63,424 nt of DNA from an uncultured Collinsella sp. (GTDB lineage Bacteria; Actinomycetota; Coriobacteriia; Coriobacteriales; Coriobacteriaceae), in the NCBI GenBank assembly GCA_905208975.1, contig CAJLRE010000004.1:1-63424 (forward strand), written 5' to 3'. This document shows positions 40,781-50,008 of this stretch, in pieces. The translations under genes were made by a program, and so were the position numbers. The stretch's first letter is position 1. Each line of letters opens with the position of its first letter. The notes under the pieces were generated by a model. The model saw nothing but the letters and a program-made list of their open reading frames with translations. It made no database searches and was not told where the DNA came from.

Positions 40781-42076
40781 CTACCGTGGCAGGCGAATCG
40801 TAAAGCGGCTGCCGACCCCTTCGACCGAGGTCACACCGATGACACCGCCATGGCTATCGACGATCCACTTGGCAATGGCAAGCCCCAGACCCGAGCCCTG
40901 CGCGCCGGCATCGCGCGCGTTGTCGGCGCGGTAGAACCGCTCGAACGCGTGAGCTGCGGATTCCTGGTTCATGCCGATACCCTCGTCCTCAACGCTTATG
41001 TCGATCGTGCCCATGCCCGCATCCGGCGCTACGCCAAACGAGATGGGCGTTCCCGCATCCGAGTACTTGGCGGCATTCTGCACGATCACGCGAAGAGCCT
41101 GCTTTACAAGCGCCACATCGACGGACGCATCGCAGCGCGAGTCGCTGACAAGCGCAGCGTCAAAGGCCAGTCGATACGTGTGCCCGGCATCGATCATCTG
41201 TGATTCTTCGCAAACCTCGCCGACCAGTGCAGCCAGGTTGGTATTCGCGCGCCGCAGCACGGTGCGACCGGCATCGCCGCGTGCCAAAAACAGCAGCTGT
41301 TCCACGAGCTCCTGCATATGCTCGCTTTCGGCTTTGAGCGAGGTGATGGATTCTGCCAGCACGTCCGGGTCGTCTTTGCCCCAGCGGTCGAGCATGTTCA
41401 CGTAGCCCTGAATCACCGCGATGGGCGTGCGCAGCTCGTGGCTCGCATCGTTGACAAAGCGCATCTGCTGCAGCTTGGCCTCTTGCATCTGGCGCAGCAG
41501 GCGGTTGAGTGCGACCTCGATGCTTGCCAGGTCGGCGTCGCCGGTGGTGACGCTCGGCGAGTCGACGCTTGCGCGCTCGATGGCCTGTTCCAGCGTTTCC
41601 ATCTTGCCGCCGGAGAGCTGCATACGGCCGAGCTCGTCCACGCGCAAGGCAAGGTCGTTGAGCGGCGCCATGGTGCGGCGCACGCGGCGGGCGCCGCCGA
41701 GCATGTTGAGCACGCTGATGACCTGCCAACCCATAACGACAAGGTAGAGAGGCCATAGCGCGACGAGGTCCTGCGCGAGGGGGAAGGTCTTGGTGGTACG
41801 CGCAAACTCGACGGTATAGGTGAGCGTTGTCAGGTCCCAGCCGCGTGCGGGCGTCAGCGACATGCCGTGAACGGTGGCGCCGGGAATCCAGCCTGCGGTA
41901 AACGCGCTGTCGGGCAGCGTCTGGTTGTATCCATAGACGAGGATCGCCGCCGCAATCACCATCAGCAACAGATCGAGCCAGACGTAGCTCATCAAGCGGC
42001 GCCACATATAGCCCCAGTTGATGGCGCGGGCGATGGAGGTGACGCGCTTGGCCTCGGCGTTATGCGCGGCAGACAT
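40781..42076 (-). CDS. Two-component sensor histidine kinase
   Basis: A 431-residue membrane kinase. Two membrane helices (about 31-50 and 105-124) flank a short outer loop of about 55 residues. HisKA follows with the phosphorylated His213 in NDASHELRTPIAVI, then HATPase_c motifs VIVQNAAKYSD (N box), DEGIGMN and GSGLGLAIAK. The ATG at 42076 overlaps the response regulator by 17 bases. The signal is not known. Confidence 0.95.
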   Translation of the reverse strand: MSAAHNAEAKRVTSIARAINWGYMWRRLMSYVWLDLLLMVIAAAILVYGYNQTLPDSAFTAGWIPGATVHGMSLTPARGWDLTTLTYTVEFARTTKTFPLAQDLVALWPLYLVVMGWQVISVLNMLGGARRVRRTMAPLNDLALRVDELGRMQLSGGKMETLEQAIERASVDSPSVTTGDADLASIEVALNRLLRQMQEAKLQQMRFVNDASHELRTPIAVIQGYVNMLDRWGKDDPDVLAESITSLKAESEHMQELVEQLLFLARGDAGRTVLRRANTNLAALVGEVCEESQMIDAGHTYRLAFDAALVSDSRCDASVDVALVKQALRVIVQNAAKYSDAGTPISFGVAPDAGMGTIDISVEDEGIGMNQESAAHAFERFYRADNARDAGAQGSGLGLAIAKWIVDSHGGVIGVTSVEGVGSRFTIRLPR

Positions 42077-42845
42077 AGCCCACCCCGCGCACGGTCTGGA
42101 TGATGCGGGCGCCGCCAGCGTCTTCGATCTTGGCGCGCAAATGTGCGATGTGCACATCGACGTTGTTGGTATCGCCCACGTAGTCGTAGCCTAGCGCCTC
42201 ATGCGCGATGCGCTCGCGCGTGAGCACGGTGCCGGCGTGCGCCATAAGCAGGGCGAGGACGTCGAACTCGCGGGCCGTGAGCGCGATGGGCGAGCCGCCG
42301 ACCGTGACTTCGCGGCGGTCGGGGTCGAGCGCAACCGATCCCACGGTGAGTGTGGCAGGGGAGGGCGAGGCAGGGGTCTGGGCCATGTCACTGGCCGGGG
42401 GCATCGCGGTGGCCTTCTCGCCCGCGACGCCCGCCATGCCCGCTCCGGCGCCGACGCCAGCTACGCCCGAAGCCGCCCGCATGGCCTCCGAGCGCTTCAA
42501 CGCCACGCGGATCCGTGCGAACAGCTCCTCAATCGCAAACGGCTTGGTCAGGTAATCGTCGGCGCCGGCATCGAGCCCAGCCACCTTGTCCATCACGGCA
42601 TCGCGCGCGGTGACCATAATCACCGGCACATCCTTGTGCTTGCGGATGCGCCGCAGCACTTCCATACCGTTGAGCTGCGGCAACAGTACGTCGAGCAGAA
42701 TCAGATCGTAGTCGCGCTCCAGCGCCAGGTCCACGGCGGTGCGGCCGTCGGCGGCGTGCTCTACCTGGTAACCCTCGTGCTCCAGCTCGAGCGTCACAAA
42801 GCGGGCGATTTTCTCCTCGTCCTCTACAATCAGGATTCGTGCCAT
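42060..42845 (-). CDS. OmpR/PhoB-family response regulator
   Basis: A 261-residue regulator. The receiver domain has the acidic pair EDEE (8-11), the phosphorylated Asp52 in LILLDVLLP and the KP motif in YLTKPFA. The DNA-binding winged helix ends with NVDVHIAHLRAKI and RGVGYV. A 45-residue Ala/Gly/Pro/Met-rich linker between them is unusually long. It is the partner of the overlapping kinase gene. Confidence 0.96.
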   Translation of the reverse strand: MARILIVEDEEKIARFVTLELEHEGYQVEHAADGRTAVDLALERDYDLILLDVLLPQLNGMEVLRRIRKHKDVPVIMVTARDAVMDKVAGLDAGADDYLTKPFAIEELFARIRVALKRSEAMRAASGVAGVGAGAGMAGVAGEKATAMPPASDMAQTPASPSPATLTVGSVALDPDRREVTVGGSPIALTAREFDVLALLMAHAGTVLTRERIAHEALGYDYVGDTNNVDVHIAHLRAKIEDAGGARIIQTVRGVGYVCRA

Positions 42846-42863
42846 ACGTGCCCCCGTCTGCGA

Positions 42864-43406
42864 TTACTTGTCGTCGTTGAGATTTTGCTTGATGTCGTCT
42901 GCGGCGTCGGCGGCGTGATTCATAAGGTTGTTGATACTGCCGGGCACATCGCCGTCGCTGTCGATGCGGTAGCGCATGCCAAAGAACAGGCCAAGCAGCA
43001 TCAACCATATCGTGGCGCCCCAGGCAAACAAGGCGATGATGGGGATCAGGATGGGAATGTTGAGGATGATCGCATCGCGGCGCGTGGCGATAAACTTGGT
43101 GTCCAGGCTCAGGCGGAAGAGCTTTTTGAGGTACTCCCACACGCTGTCCATCTTCTTGGAGAAGTCGGTCTTTTCGCTCGACTTTTCGTAGGCGGCCTGC
43201 GCGGCGACCATCTCGGCAGAGGGCTCATCGACTGGTGCGGACTCGGTGGCGGCATGCGCCGATGTGGTCTGGGTCTTGCCCTGCGACTCAAGCCAAATGA
43301 TGGCATCCAGAACGTTGCCGTCGGCGGCGTCGAGCGCGGCCTTGGCATCGGTGTAGCTCACGTTGCACTTGGTGCGGATGGTTTCAACTTTTTCGAGGTC
43401 GTCCAT
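42864..43406 (-). CDS. DUF4342/UBA-like membrane protein
   Basis: A 180-residue protein. Residues 1-45 form a UBA-like three-helix domain (ETIRTKCNVSYTDAKAALDAADGNVLDAIIWL), a linker follows, and a hydrophobic hairpin (IILNIPILIPIIALFAWGATIWLMLLGLFFG) spans about 113-143. This matches DUF4342. It lies 18 bases upstream of the response regulator and is probably in the same operon, perhaps an accessory or target. Confidence 0.85.
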   Translation of the reverse strand: MDDLEKVETIRTKCNVSYTDAKAALDAADGNVLDAIIWLESQGKTQTTSAHAATESAPVDEPSAEMVAAQAAYEKSSEKTDFSKKMDSVWEYLKKLFRLSLDTKFIATRRDAIILNIPILIPIIALFAWGATIWLMLLGLFFGMRYRIDSDGDVPGSINNLMNHAADAADDIKQNLNDDK

Positions 43407-43783
43407 GACCTGTCCTTTCGTTCGATGGGCGCGACGTCGGGCGATCTGCCCGGGCGCGAGCGTTGCGTTCGGCGGCCTGCGTCGCGCGGCGCCGCCCCGC
43501 CCTTGGTCGAACTCTATAGTGCAGGTTATAGATTAAGCGATTCTTGAGCCAAGATTAATGCTGGATGAGTTTTTGGGTGGTGTGGGCACAGGCAGTCTTT
43601 GAGGCAAGTGCGGGCCGGGCGCCCGGGGCGTAAGGGTAAATTTGTGTCCGCACGGCGAGATATACTTATTACCAACGTTAAGGGCGTGACGGGGCAAAGT
43701 TGCCTGCCGCCCGCGAAATCAGAGGGGTCGCCGTGCCGTATGGCGCAAACGAGCGGGGTCCCGACGCAAACAGGGGGTCATAG
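43407..43783. other. Intergenic region, no gene seen
   Basis: It separates the divergent DUF4342 gene and the phosphatase gene and must contain both promoters. It is GC-rich with small inverted repeats but no clear -10/-35 pair. A 67-codon frame at 43599 has no ribosome binding site and is not called. Confidence 0.5.
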
Positions 43784-44545
43784 GTGCATATCTACGCTAT
43801 GAGTGACATTCACGGGTGTTTGGACGCCTTTAAGGCATCGCTATCCACCATCGACCTCGATGCCCAGGACTTCAAGCTGGTCTTACTTGGCGATTACTGC
43901 GATCGAGGCCCCGATTCGCTTGGCGTCTTTGAGCTCATCATGGACCTGCAAAAACGTTACGGCGATCGCGTCGTGGCACTGCGTGGCAACCATGAGGGGA
44001 TGTTCCTTGAGTACATTGACGAGGTGAACGATCCCAATTTCACGCAGGCATGGATACTTGCCGACAGCAATCTGGCAACGGCTAAGAGCTTCTTAGATGC
44101 CGAGGCATTCAAGCACGTTAAGCATCTGTTGAGGCTCAGGGAGTTCGAGGAAGCGTACGCCTTTACGGTCGAGAGCATGAAGGCCGAGCATGCGGACATC
44201 ATCGCGTGGGTCCGCAAGCTCCCTTATTTTTACGAGAGCCCCTTCGGCCAGGTTTTTGTGCACGCCGGTATTGAAGAGGATGCCGGGGAGTATTGGAAGA
44301 TGGGCACGTCTGCCGAGTCGTTTACCATGATGCCGCCCGATTACGTGGGGCGTAAGTTCTACCTGGATGTTATCGCCGGGCACATCAATACCGAAGCGGC
44401 TTCGGGCATCGCAGGCTACCGCGGTATCTGGTATGACGGAGCCAGCCATTTCTACATTGACGGGAACGTAGTTCAGCACGGTGAGGTCGTCGTGCTGAAC
44501 TACGACTCAGAGACAGGGAAGTACAGCGGGCAAGGGCTGGAGTAG
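43784..44545 (+). CDS. PPP-family serine/threonine protein phosphatase-like protein
   Basis: A 253-residue calcineurin-like phosphatase with the PPP signatures MSDIHGCLDAF (GDxHG-like), LLGDYCDRGPDS (GDxxDRG) and LRGNHEGMF (GNHE), plus FVHAGI and AGHI for metal His. The GTG at 43784 has GGGGG upstream. Candidate targets are phosphoproteins or diadenosine tetraphosphate; sequence cannot decide. Confidence 0.9.
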   Translation: MHIYAMSDIHGCLDAFKASLSTIDLDAQDFKLVLLGDYCDRGPDSLGVFELIMDLQKRYGDRVVALRGNHEGMFLEYIDEVNDPNFTQAWILADSNLATAKSFLDAEAFKHVKHLLRLREFEEAYAFTVESMKAEHADIIAWVRKLPYFYESPFGQVFVHAGIEEDAGEYWKMGTSAESFTMMPPDYVGRKFYLDVIAGHINTEAASGIAGYRGIWYDGASHFYIDGNVVQHGEVVVLNYDSETGKYSGQGLE

Positions 44546-44557
44546 GTTGACGGGCGA

Positions 44558-45361
44558 TTATTTGTCTGCCAACCTACGCAGTGCTTCCTTAAGCCAACCA
44601 TTCATCGCTTCCGAGCGATATGTTATTGTCCAGGGCTTTGGGGCCGTCTTCGGTTTAACAAGCTGTAGCTTGATGCACCTGTTTTCAGGCTGGTTAGGGG
44701 AACACAATAACTGTAGATGCAATGCACTTAAATCGCCCATGTCCCGCGATTTAAAATGTTGATACAGGCAATGGTATTCGTGCTGATCACTGCTTAAAGC
44801 GTGAGCGACATCGAGGTATGCGAGCACGGAGATGAGCACATGCCATTGCTGATTTAAATTGTCATGCGCGCTGTCGGTAAAGGGCTTGAAGGCATCGACT
44901 TCTGCAATTGTATCGTCGTCAAAATAAAAGCGGTAATGCTTTTGCTTATCGGTGCGGTGTCTGAGCACAAGATAGAAGGCCGCGTTTTCCGGGTGATTTT
45001 TCATTATGTTAATTGTCGGTCCGAGTCTTTTTGCCTGCTTCGCTTGTCTCCATTCGGTTCCACACCAATCGCCCCATACGTCTTCCCTGAGAGCGGCTTC
45101 CATTGCAGCGAGCTCACTGTTGTCAAGCTGATTCAGAGCGACTATGGCTTCGCCCAACGTCTCGGCATCGTCTGCGCTATTACTGCTTTCGGAACCGATC
45201 TCGCAGGAATCGTTGCACCATCCAATGAAGTTCTTGACGCCTATTCCTATTGGATGATCGATATGAAACTTTTTGGTCGGGGATGCACTGTTGCGCACGC
45301 TATCGACACGGTTGAAAAAGTCCTGGATGTGGTTCAAATCGGCGAGCTTGGCTTCGTCCAT
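44558..45361 (-). CDS. Hypothetical protein at the edge of the AT-richer island
   Basis: A 267-residue soluble protein, rich in Trp, His and Asn, starting MDEAKLADLNHIQDFFNRVD. AAAGGAA precedes the ATG. Segments such as PENAAFYLVLRHRTDKQKHYRFYFDDD suggest a beta-rich core. Base composition is lower in GC than the genes to the left, as in the defence genes on the right, so it may belong to the transferred island. No family recognised. Confidence 0.75.
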   Translation of the reverse strand: MDEAKLADLNHIQDFFNRVDSVRNSASPTKKFHIDHPIGIGVKNFIGWCNDSCEIGSESSNSADDAETLGEAIVALNQLDNSELAAMEAALREDVWGDWCGTEWRQAKQAKRLGPTINIMKNHPENAAFYLVLRHRTDKQKHYRFYFDDDTIAEVDAFKPFTDSAHDNLNQQWHVLISVLAYLDVAHALSSDQHEYHCLYQHFKSRDMGDLSALHLQLLCSPNQPENRCIKLQLVKPKTAPKPWTITYRSEAMNGWLKEALRRLADK

Positions 45362-45534
45362 ATCTGGATTCCTTTCTCATCAGGAAACATGTCTCATTAT
45401 AGGCATGCCTGCGGTCGTAGCGGCTAGGGGTGCCAGCATGGTCCCAGGGGAGGAAAATGATGGCCTCTCAACGACAGCGCTGCGGCAGGAACAGATTAAG
45501 CAAGGCACTGCGCCTGTGCGTTATGCAAATCACG

Positions 45535-45568
45535 TTGCAAAAGTATGAAAATATCCTACAATTGCAGC
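45535..45568 (+). promoter_or_regulatory. Sigma-70-type promoter, likely leaderless
   Basis: TTGCAA (45535-45540), a 16-base spacer and TACAAT (45557-45562). Transcription would begin about 7 bases on, at the A of the ATG at 45569. Confidence 0.6.
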
Positions 45569-46192
45569 ATGAAGTACTTTAGCAACATAACGGCGATAAG
45601 CGAGCTTTCCGAGAGCGAGGGCGTGTTCACCACGGCCCAGGCGGCTCGCATGGACATCTCTCGAGATGCGCTGGCGCACTCATGCCGCGCAGGGCGTCTT
45701 GAACGGATATGCCACGGCGCCTACCGGATGTCTGGAACGCAGCGCCGAGACACCGACGAACTCAACGCCTTTTGGAAGCTCACCAATCCCTCCCTTTGCG
45801 CGTGGGAGAGAAAACGTCAGTGGGATGGCATCGCCGTGAGCGGTACGACAGCGGCGAACCTACAGCAAATGGGCGATTTCTATCTGTCCCCCTACAGGAT
45901 GACCGCGCCCATGCGTATCAATACAAGAAACGAATCCCTTTCTTTTGTAAAGCGCGAGATTGCCGAGCGGGATATCGTTTGGCTCGACGGCCTGCCGGTA
46001 ACCAAGCCCGAGCGCACGCTTGTCGATCTTTGCCTCGATTGCGAGGACCCCTCATTAATTATCGATGCCTATAACGATGCGCTTGGGCGAGGGCTCGATA
46101 TACAGCGGCTGAAAGAATTCGTAAAGGAGAACTCTAAAACCGCCAAGCGGCGCGGACTGATGATGCCTTTGCTGATGGTACTGAACGGGTAA
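45569..46192 (+). CDS. AbiEi-like type IV antitoxin/transcriptional regulator, orphan
   Basis: A 207-residue protein with an N-terminal winged helix (GVFTTAQAARMDISRDALAHSCRAGRLERICHGAYRM) and the C-terminal AbiEi region with GLPVTKPERTLVDLCLDCEDPSLIIDAYNDAL. The AbiEi antitoxin normally represses its own operon and counters the AbiEii nucleotidyltransferase toxin. No AbiEii follows here. An in-frame ATG at 45545 lies within the promoter, so 45569 is preferred. It sits directly before the defence cluster. Confidence 0.85.
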   Translation: MKYFSNITAISELSESEGVFTTAQAARMDISRDALAHSCRAGRLERICHGAYRMSGTQRRDTDELNAFWKLTNPSLCAWERKRQWDGIAVSGTTAANLQQMGDFYLSPYRMTAPMRINTRNESLSFVKREIAERDIVWLDGLPVTKPERTLVDLCLDCEDPSLIIDAYNDALGRGLDIQRLKEFVKENSKTAKRRGLMMPLLMVLNG

Positions 46193-46318
46193 TGTGAAAC
46201 AGAGGACATGGTGAAGTACAAAACGCCTGCCGCATTGAAGATGGCTGTTAGGAATGCCGCAAGGCAGTTTTAAATGAGCGCCGAAACGTGAATAATCGTG
46301 CTGCGACTGTCACGTTAT

Positions 46319-46390
46319 TGCCGGTAGCGCTACCGTTCGCATGATTTGGGTGCCGGTAAGTGATAATTGATTAATGGCCGCTGCTATACT
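46319..46390 (+). promoter_or_regulatory. Palindromic operator candidate and -10 before the defence operon
   Basis: CGGTAGCGCTACCG at 46322-46335 is a perfect 14-bp palindrome. TGCCGGTA occurs at 46319-46326 (TTGCCGGTA) and again at 46351-46358. TATACT at 46385-46390 is a plausible -10. The array fits a dimeric repressor controlling the defence genes. The rest of 46193-46423 shows nothing more. Confidence 0.55.
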
Positions 46391-46423
46391 TATCGATTAT
46401 GATGCTAGTAAGATTGGCTTTGG

Positions 46424-47872
46424 ATGGAATCGATGCAGCTTGAGCCCGAACCGAGGATTTTAATTGAAAGCCTAAGAGATATTGGGTATTCGTTTAATAG
46501 TGCACTAGCTGATATTGTTGACAATTCTATTACCGCGAGGGCAAGGAATATCTCAATCCTTGCTATTCCTTCTGATGACTTCAGAATTGCAATCATTGAT
46601 GACGGTGAGGGGCTTGGCAGAGATGAGTTAATGCATGCCATGAGGCTCGGTAGCACTGATCCGAGGTGCAAGCGGAATTTGAACGATCTCGGGCGTTTTG
46701 GTCTCGGGTTAAAAACCGCTTCATTTTCACAATGCAGAAGGCTGACGGTTGTGTCAAAGAAAAACGGTGAAGTGAATGCCTTCACGTGGGATCTCGATCT
46801 TGTTGCCAGTGAAAACAAATGGACAGTTTTGGAACAGAAAAGAACGGACTCCATTCCGTTTATTGGAGAGATGAACGAGACGGGTACGCTTGTTCTATGG
46901 GAAAAACTTGATCGTCTAACCGGGGTAAATGGATCCGGAAAAGCCAATTACGACAGAATTATAAGTGAGGCTCAAGATTACCTCTCTCTTGTATTTCATC
47001 GTTACTTAGCGGGAGAACGTGGGCTCAAGCGCATTAAGGTCAATGTGAATAATCGCACGCTTGACCCCATCGATCCATTTAATGTTAGCAATCAGGCGAC
47101 GCAACCATCGCCTGTCGAAAATGTTTGTCCCGGCGTTACGATGCGGGCGTTTACTCTTCCGCATAGGTCAAATTATGCTTCAGATGCAGAGTATGAAAAG
47201 TTTGCTCTTCCTGGCGGTTACTTAAAGAATCAGGGAGTCTTTCTCTATCGCGCGAAGCGCTTGATACTGCATGGAACTTGGTTTGGGATTGCCAAGAAAA
47301 CCGCTCTCACCCAGTTGTGCCGCGTGAAGATTGATATTGATGTTAACCAAGATGAAGCATGGAAAATTGACGTTAAGAAAGTGTCCGCTCAGCTTCCGGA
47401 AGAAGTAAGGGCGAGTATCAAACAATTGATTGCTCATATTGGTGCGCCTTCAAAAAGAGTTTATCGTCGTCGCGGCGCTAGGTTAACGAGGCCTGAGGTA
47501 TATCCGGCTTGGAATGCGATAAAAACTGGAGACAAGACCCTTTATTGCATTAATCGCAAAAACCCAATTCTTGATAGCTTCAATTCATCTCTTGATGATG
47601 ATCAGAGGGCTGCTTTCAAGACTGTTCTTTCGCTGGTCGAATCGTCATTCCCAACGGAATCTCTTTTTTACGAACTGTCGAACAACGAAGGGTCAGTTTG
47701 CTTTGAGGAGATGAAAGACGATGACTTTTGTAATGCTGTTCTCACTTTCTTTGGCTCATTAAAACAAATGGGGAAGGATGAGGATGACATCCTCTCCACT
47801 ATGAGGTCAGTTGACTTGTTCGCCACACGTTGGAATGAAGTACTTGCCATTTTGGGAATCGAGGAGTGCTAA
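46424..47872 (+). CDS. GHKL (MORC/Hsp90-like) ATPase of a predicted defence system
   Basis: A 482-residue protein with an N-terminal GHKL ATPase: N box ALADIVDNSITA (27-38), G1 IDDGEGLG (58-65) and G2 GRFGLGLKTASFSQ (90-103). A transducer-like middle domain with the conserved-looking KIDVKKVSAQLPEEVR follows. An ATG at 46433 is an alternative start. The gene ends directly at the Z1 helicase start. Comparative work by Iyer and Aravind linked such MORC-like ATPases with Z1 helicases, nucleases and methylases in predicted restriction systems. Codon use is AT-rich relative to the region on the left. Confidence 0.88.
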   Translation: MESMQLEPEPRILIESLRDIGYSFNSALADIVDNSITARARNISILAIPSDDFRIAIIDDGEGLGRDELMHAMRLGSTDPRCKRNLNDLGRFGLGLKTASFSQCRRLTVVSKKNGEVNAFTWDLDLVASENKWTVLEQKRTDSIPFIGEMNETGTLVLWEKLDRLTGVNGSGKANYDRIISEAQDYLSLVFHRYLAGERGLKRIKVNVNNRTLDPIDPFNVSNQATQPSPVENVCPGVTMRAFTLPHRSNYASDAEYEKFALPGGYLKNQGVFLYRAKRLILHGTWFGIAKKTALTQLCRVKIDIDVNQDEAWKIDVKKVSAQLPEEVRASIKQLIAHIGAPSKRVYRRRGARLTRPEVYPAWNAIKTGDKTLYCINRKNPILDSFNSSLDDDQRAAFKTVLSLVESSFPTESLFYELSNNEGSVCFEEMKDDDFCNAVLTFFGSLKQMGKDEDDILSTMRSVDLFATRWNEVLAILGIEEC

Positions 47873-50008
47873 ATGGACGCCACACTAGAGCAGTTCATCA
47901 ATTACATTGACAACTCCGCCAGAGATAAACTAGAGAACGATGACGGCGTTCCCGAAGAGGCGGATGTTGCGGATACCTATTCGCAGTTCTACACTGCATT
48001 CGCCGGAATTTTCCCTGTATCTAAACAATGCGACAAGGATGATATCGTCCGTAGGCTTGTTGAGAAGTATTGTAGCGAGCTTACGATTAAGAAAAAGCTT
48101 GGCTTTGAGTTTAAGGATGAGGATAGCCATCCCTGGTTGAGTGAAGCAGAAGACTCGATCGAATGGTTCTACTGGAATCGCTATAGGCGATACTTGGTGC
48201 GCGATAAGAAATGGGCGCCCGCCGCGGTTAAGTCGATAGATAGGGACAGTCGCAACATCCTTGACTTAATGGCCGATCCTTTAGAGTGCGGCTCTTTTAC
48301 AAGACGCGGCCTCGTAGTCGCATCCGTTCAATCGGGAAAAACTGCAAATTATATTGGGCTGATATCCCGCGCCGCCGACGCGGGATATCGAATCATTATC
48401 GTCATGGCCGGCGTGCATAATGTCCTGCGAAATCAGACGCAAGCTCGTCTTGAAGATGGTTTTACAGGTTTTAACATTGAGAACAGCACAGTCGAACCGG
48501 TTGGCGTTGGCAAGGGGAGTCAAGCCCGACGACCAATTGCCTGTACCTCGAGAGAAGCAGACTTTAGTACAGAACGAGCTAAGGCTTTAAGGTGCATCCA
48601 GCCGACGCAAACAAACGAACCTTTTTTGTTTGTTGTTAAGAAGAATAGTAAGTCTCTCCAGCAGGTAATTGAATGGCTGGATGCCAGCAATAGCCAGGAT
48701 CAACCTCTGTTGCTCATTGACGATGAAGCGGATAATGCTTCGATTAACGGAAAATACAAGCTCGAAAAGCGAGAGAATGAACCGACCAAAATCAATGGGC
48801 AGATAAGAAACCTGCTTAACCTATTCAATAAGGCCTGCTATGTTGGCTACACTGCTACGCCATTTGCTAACGTTTTGATCGACCCTAGCGTTGACAGCGA
48901 TGAGTATGGCAAGGACCTTTTCCCGAGCAACTTTATTTATACGCTTGAGGAGTCCTCTGACTACTTCGGTGCCAAAAAGGTATTCGGAGATTACGACGAG
49001 CCTACTCACAAGCACTTGCGTTTCATTGACGATGCGGACGATGTCCTTCCTGCAAAACATAAAAGTAGCTTTGAGCCCTTTATGCTTCCCCTTAGTCTAA
49101 AGGCGGCAATTCGTACTTTTGTATTGGCGACGACGATAAAGACACTTCGTTTTGGCACTAATTTCCATTCAACGATGATGGTCAATGTATCTCCCTATAA
49201 GAAACCGCAGAATTGCATGCGGAATCTAGTTGAGGATTACCTTAACGACCTGAATACGGCGGCGAAATCCTATGGGGCCTTAAACCCGGAGGAGGCGCTT
49301 GAGGCTTCTCCGCACCTAAAGGATTTGAAAGCTACTTGGGAGCTGGAATATGCAGGCTGCGGTTTTGGCTGGAGCGAAATACAGCCACGTCTCTACGACC
49401 CGGATTATCATGTTCTGAGCATCAATACAGACTCAGGAGATGCTCTGGACTATGAGAACAGGAACGAGCGAGTTATCGCGGTTGGCGGATATAGGCTTTC
49501 TCGTGGTTTAACCCTTGAAGGGTTAACGGTCTCTTACTATTCGCGAAACGCCAGAGCATATGATGCGCTGATGCAGATGGCTCGTTGGTTTGGATATAGG
49601 CCTCAGTATGAGGATCTTTGTCGTGTATGGATGACCGACGAGGCGGCGGGCTGGTACAAATACGTTGCCGATTCGACGGAGAATCTGTTCGATCAACTAA
49701 GGAGCATGCGCCAAGTTAAGCGCACTCCAAAGAATTACGTTTTGAAAATACGCCAGAGCCCTGATGCCCTGACCGTTACCGCGAGAAATAAGATGGGTGC
49801 CGGGCAAAAGGAAAAGGCCCCCATCGATTTAAACGAGGGATTCGTTGAAACGATTGCATTTGACAGGGACGCGGAGATAGTTGCCGATAACGAGGCGGCA
49901 TGCAGGGACCTTCTTAGCGCAATAAAGGGGTATGCGGACTTCAAAGACGGGGGCTCTTATAGATATCTTTATAGGGGGTTCCGGTCAAGTTTGTTACCGC
50001 TTTTCTAG
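47873..50008 (+). CDS. Z1-domain SF2-like helicase, main frame, frameshifted near its end
   Basis: 711 residues are open here. ATPase motifs: Walker A VASVQSGKTANYIGL (149-163), Walker B LLLIDDEADNAS (279-290), the TAT motif GYTATPFANV (325-334), and late motifs GGYRLSRGLTLEGLTVSYY and DALMQMARWFGYR. Z1 proteins normally continue for about 200 more residues. That missing part is present in another frame right after the G5 run at 49974-49978, where the main frame drifts to FRSSLLPLF and stops. One extra G would restore a single 920-residue protein. Thus the gene is mutated, mis-sequenced or read by slippage. The helicase probably moves along or unwinds target DNA for the nuclease next door. 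Confidence 0.9.
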   Translation: MDATLEQFINYIDNSARDKLENDDGVPEEADVADTYSQFYTAFAGIFPVSKQCDKDDIVRRLVEKYCSELTIKKKLGFEFKDEDSHPWLSEAEDSIEWFYWNRYRRYLVRDKKWAPAAVKSIDRDSRNILDLMADPLECGSFTRRGLVVASVQSGKTANYIGLISRAADAGYRIIIVMAGVHNVLRNQTQARLEDGFTGFNIENSTVEPVGVGKGSQARRPIACTSREADFSTERAKALRCIQPTQTNEPFLFVVKKNSKSLQQVIEWLDASNSQDQPLLLIDDEADNASINGKYKLEKRENEPTKINGQIRNLLNLFNKACYVGYTATPFANVLIDPSVDSDEYGKDLFPSNFIYTLEESSDYFGAKKVFGDYDEPTHKHLRFIDDADDVLPAKHKSSFEPFMLPLSLKAAIRTFVLATTIKTLRFGTNFHSTMMVNVSPYKKPQNCMRNLVEDYLNDLNTAAKSYGALNPEEALEASPHLKDLKATWELEYAGCGFGWSEIQPRLYDPDYHVLSINTDSGDALDYENRNERVIAVGGYRLSRGLTLEGLTVSYYSRNARAYDALMQMARWFGYRPQYEDLCRVWMTDEAAGWYKYVADSTENLFDQLRSMRQVKRTPKNYVLKIRQSPDALTVTARNKMGAGQKEKAPIDLNEGFVETIAFDRDAEIVADNEAACRDLLSAIKGYADFKDGGSYRYLYRGFRSSLLPLF

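Noticed and set aside
43599..43802. A 67-codon frame upstream of the PPP-type phosphatase
   Set aside because: No binding site, atypical composition, and it overlaps the supported GTG start of the phosphatase gene.
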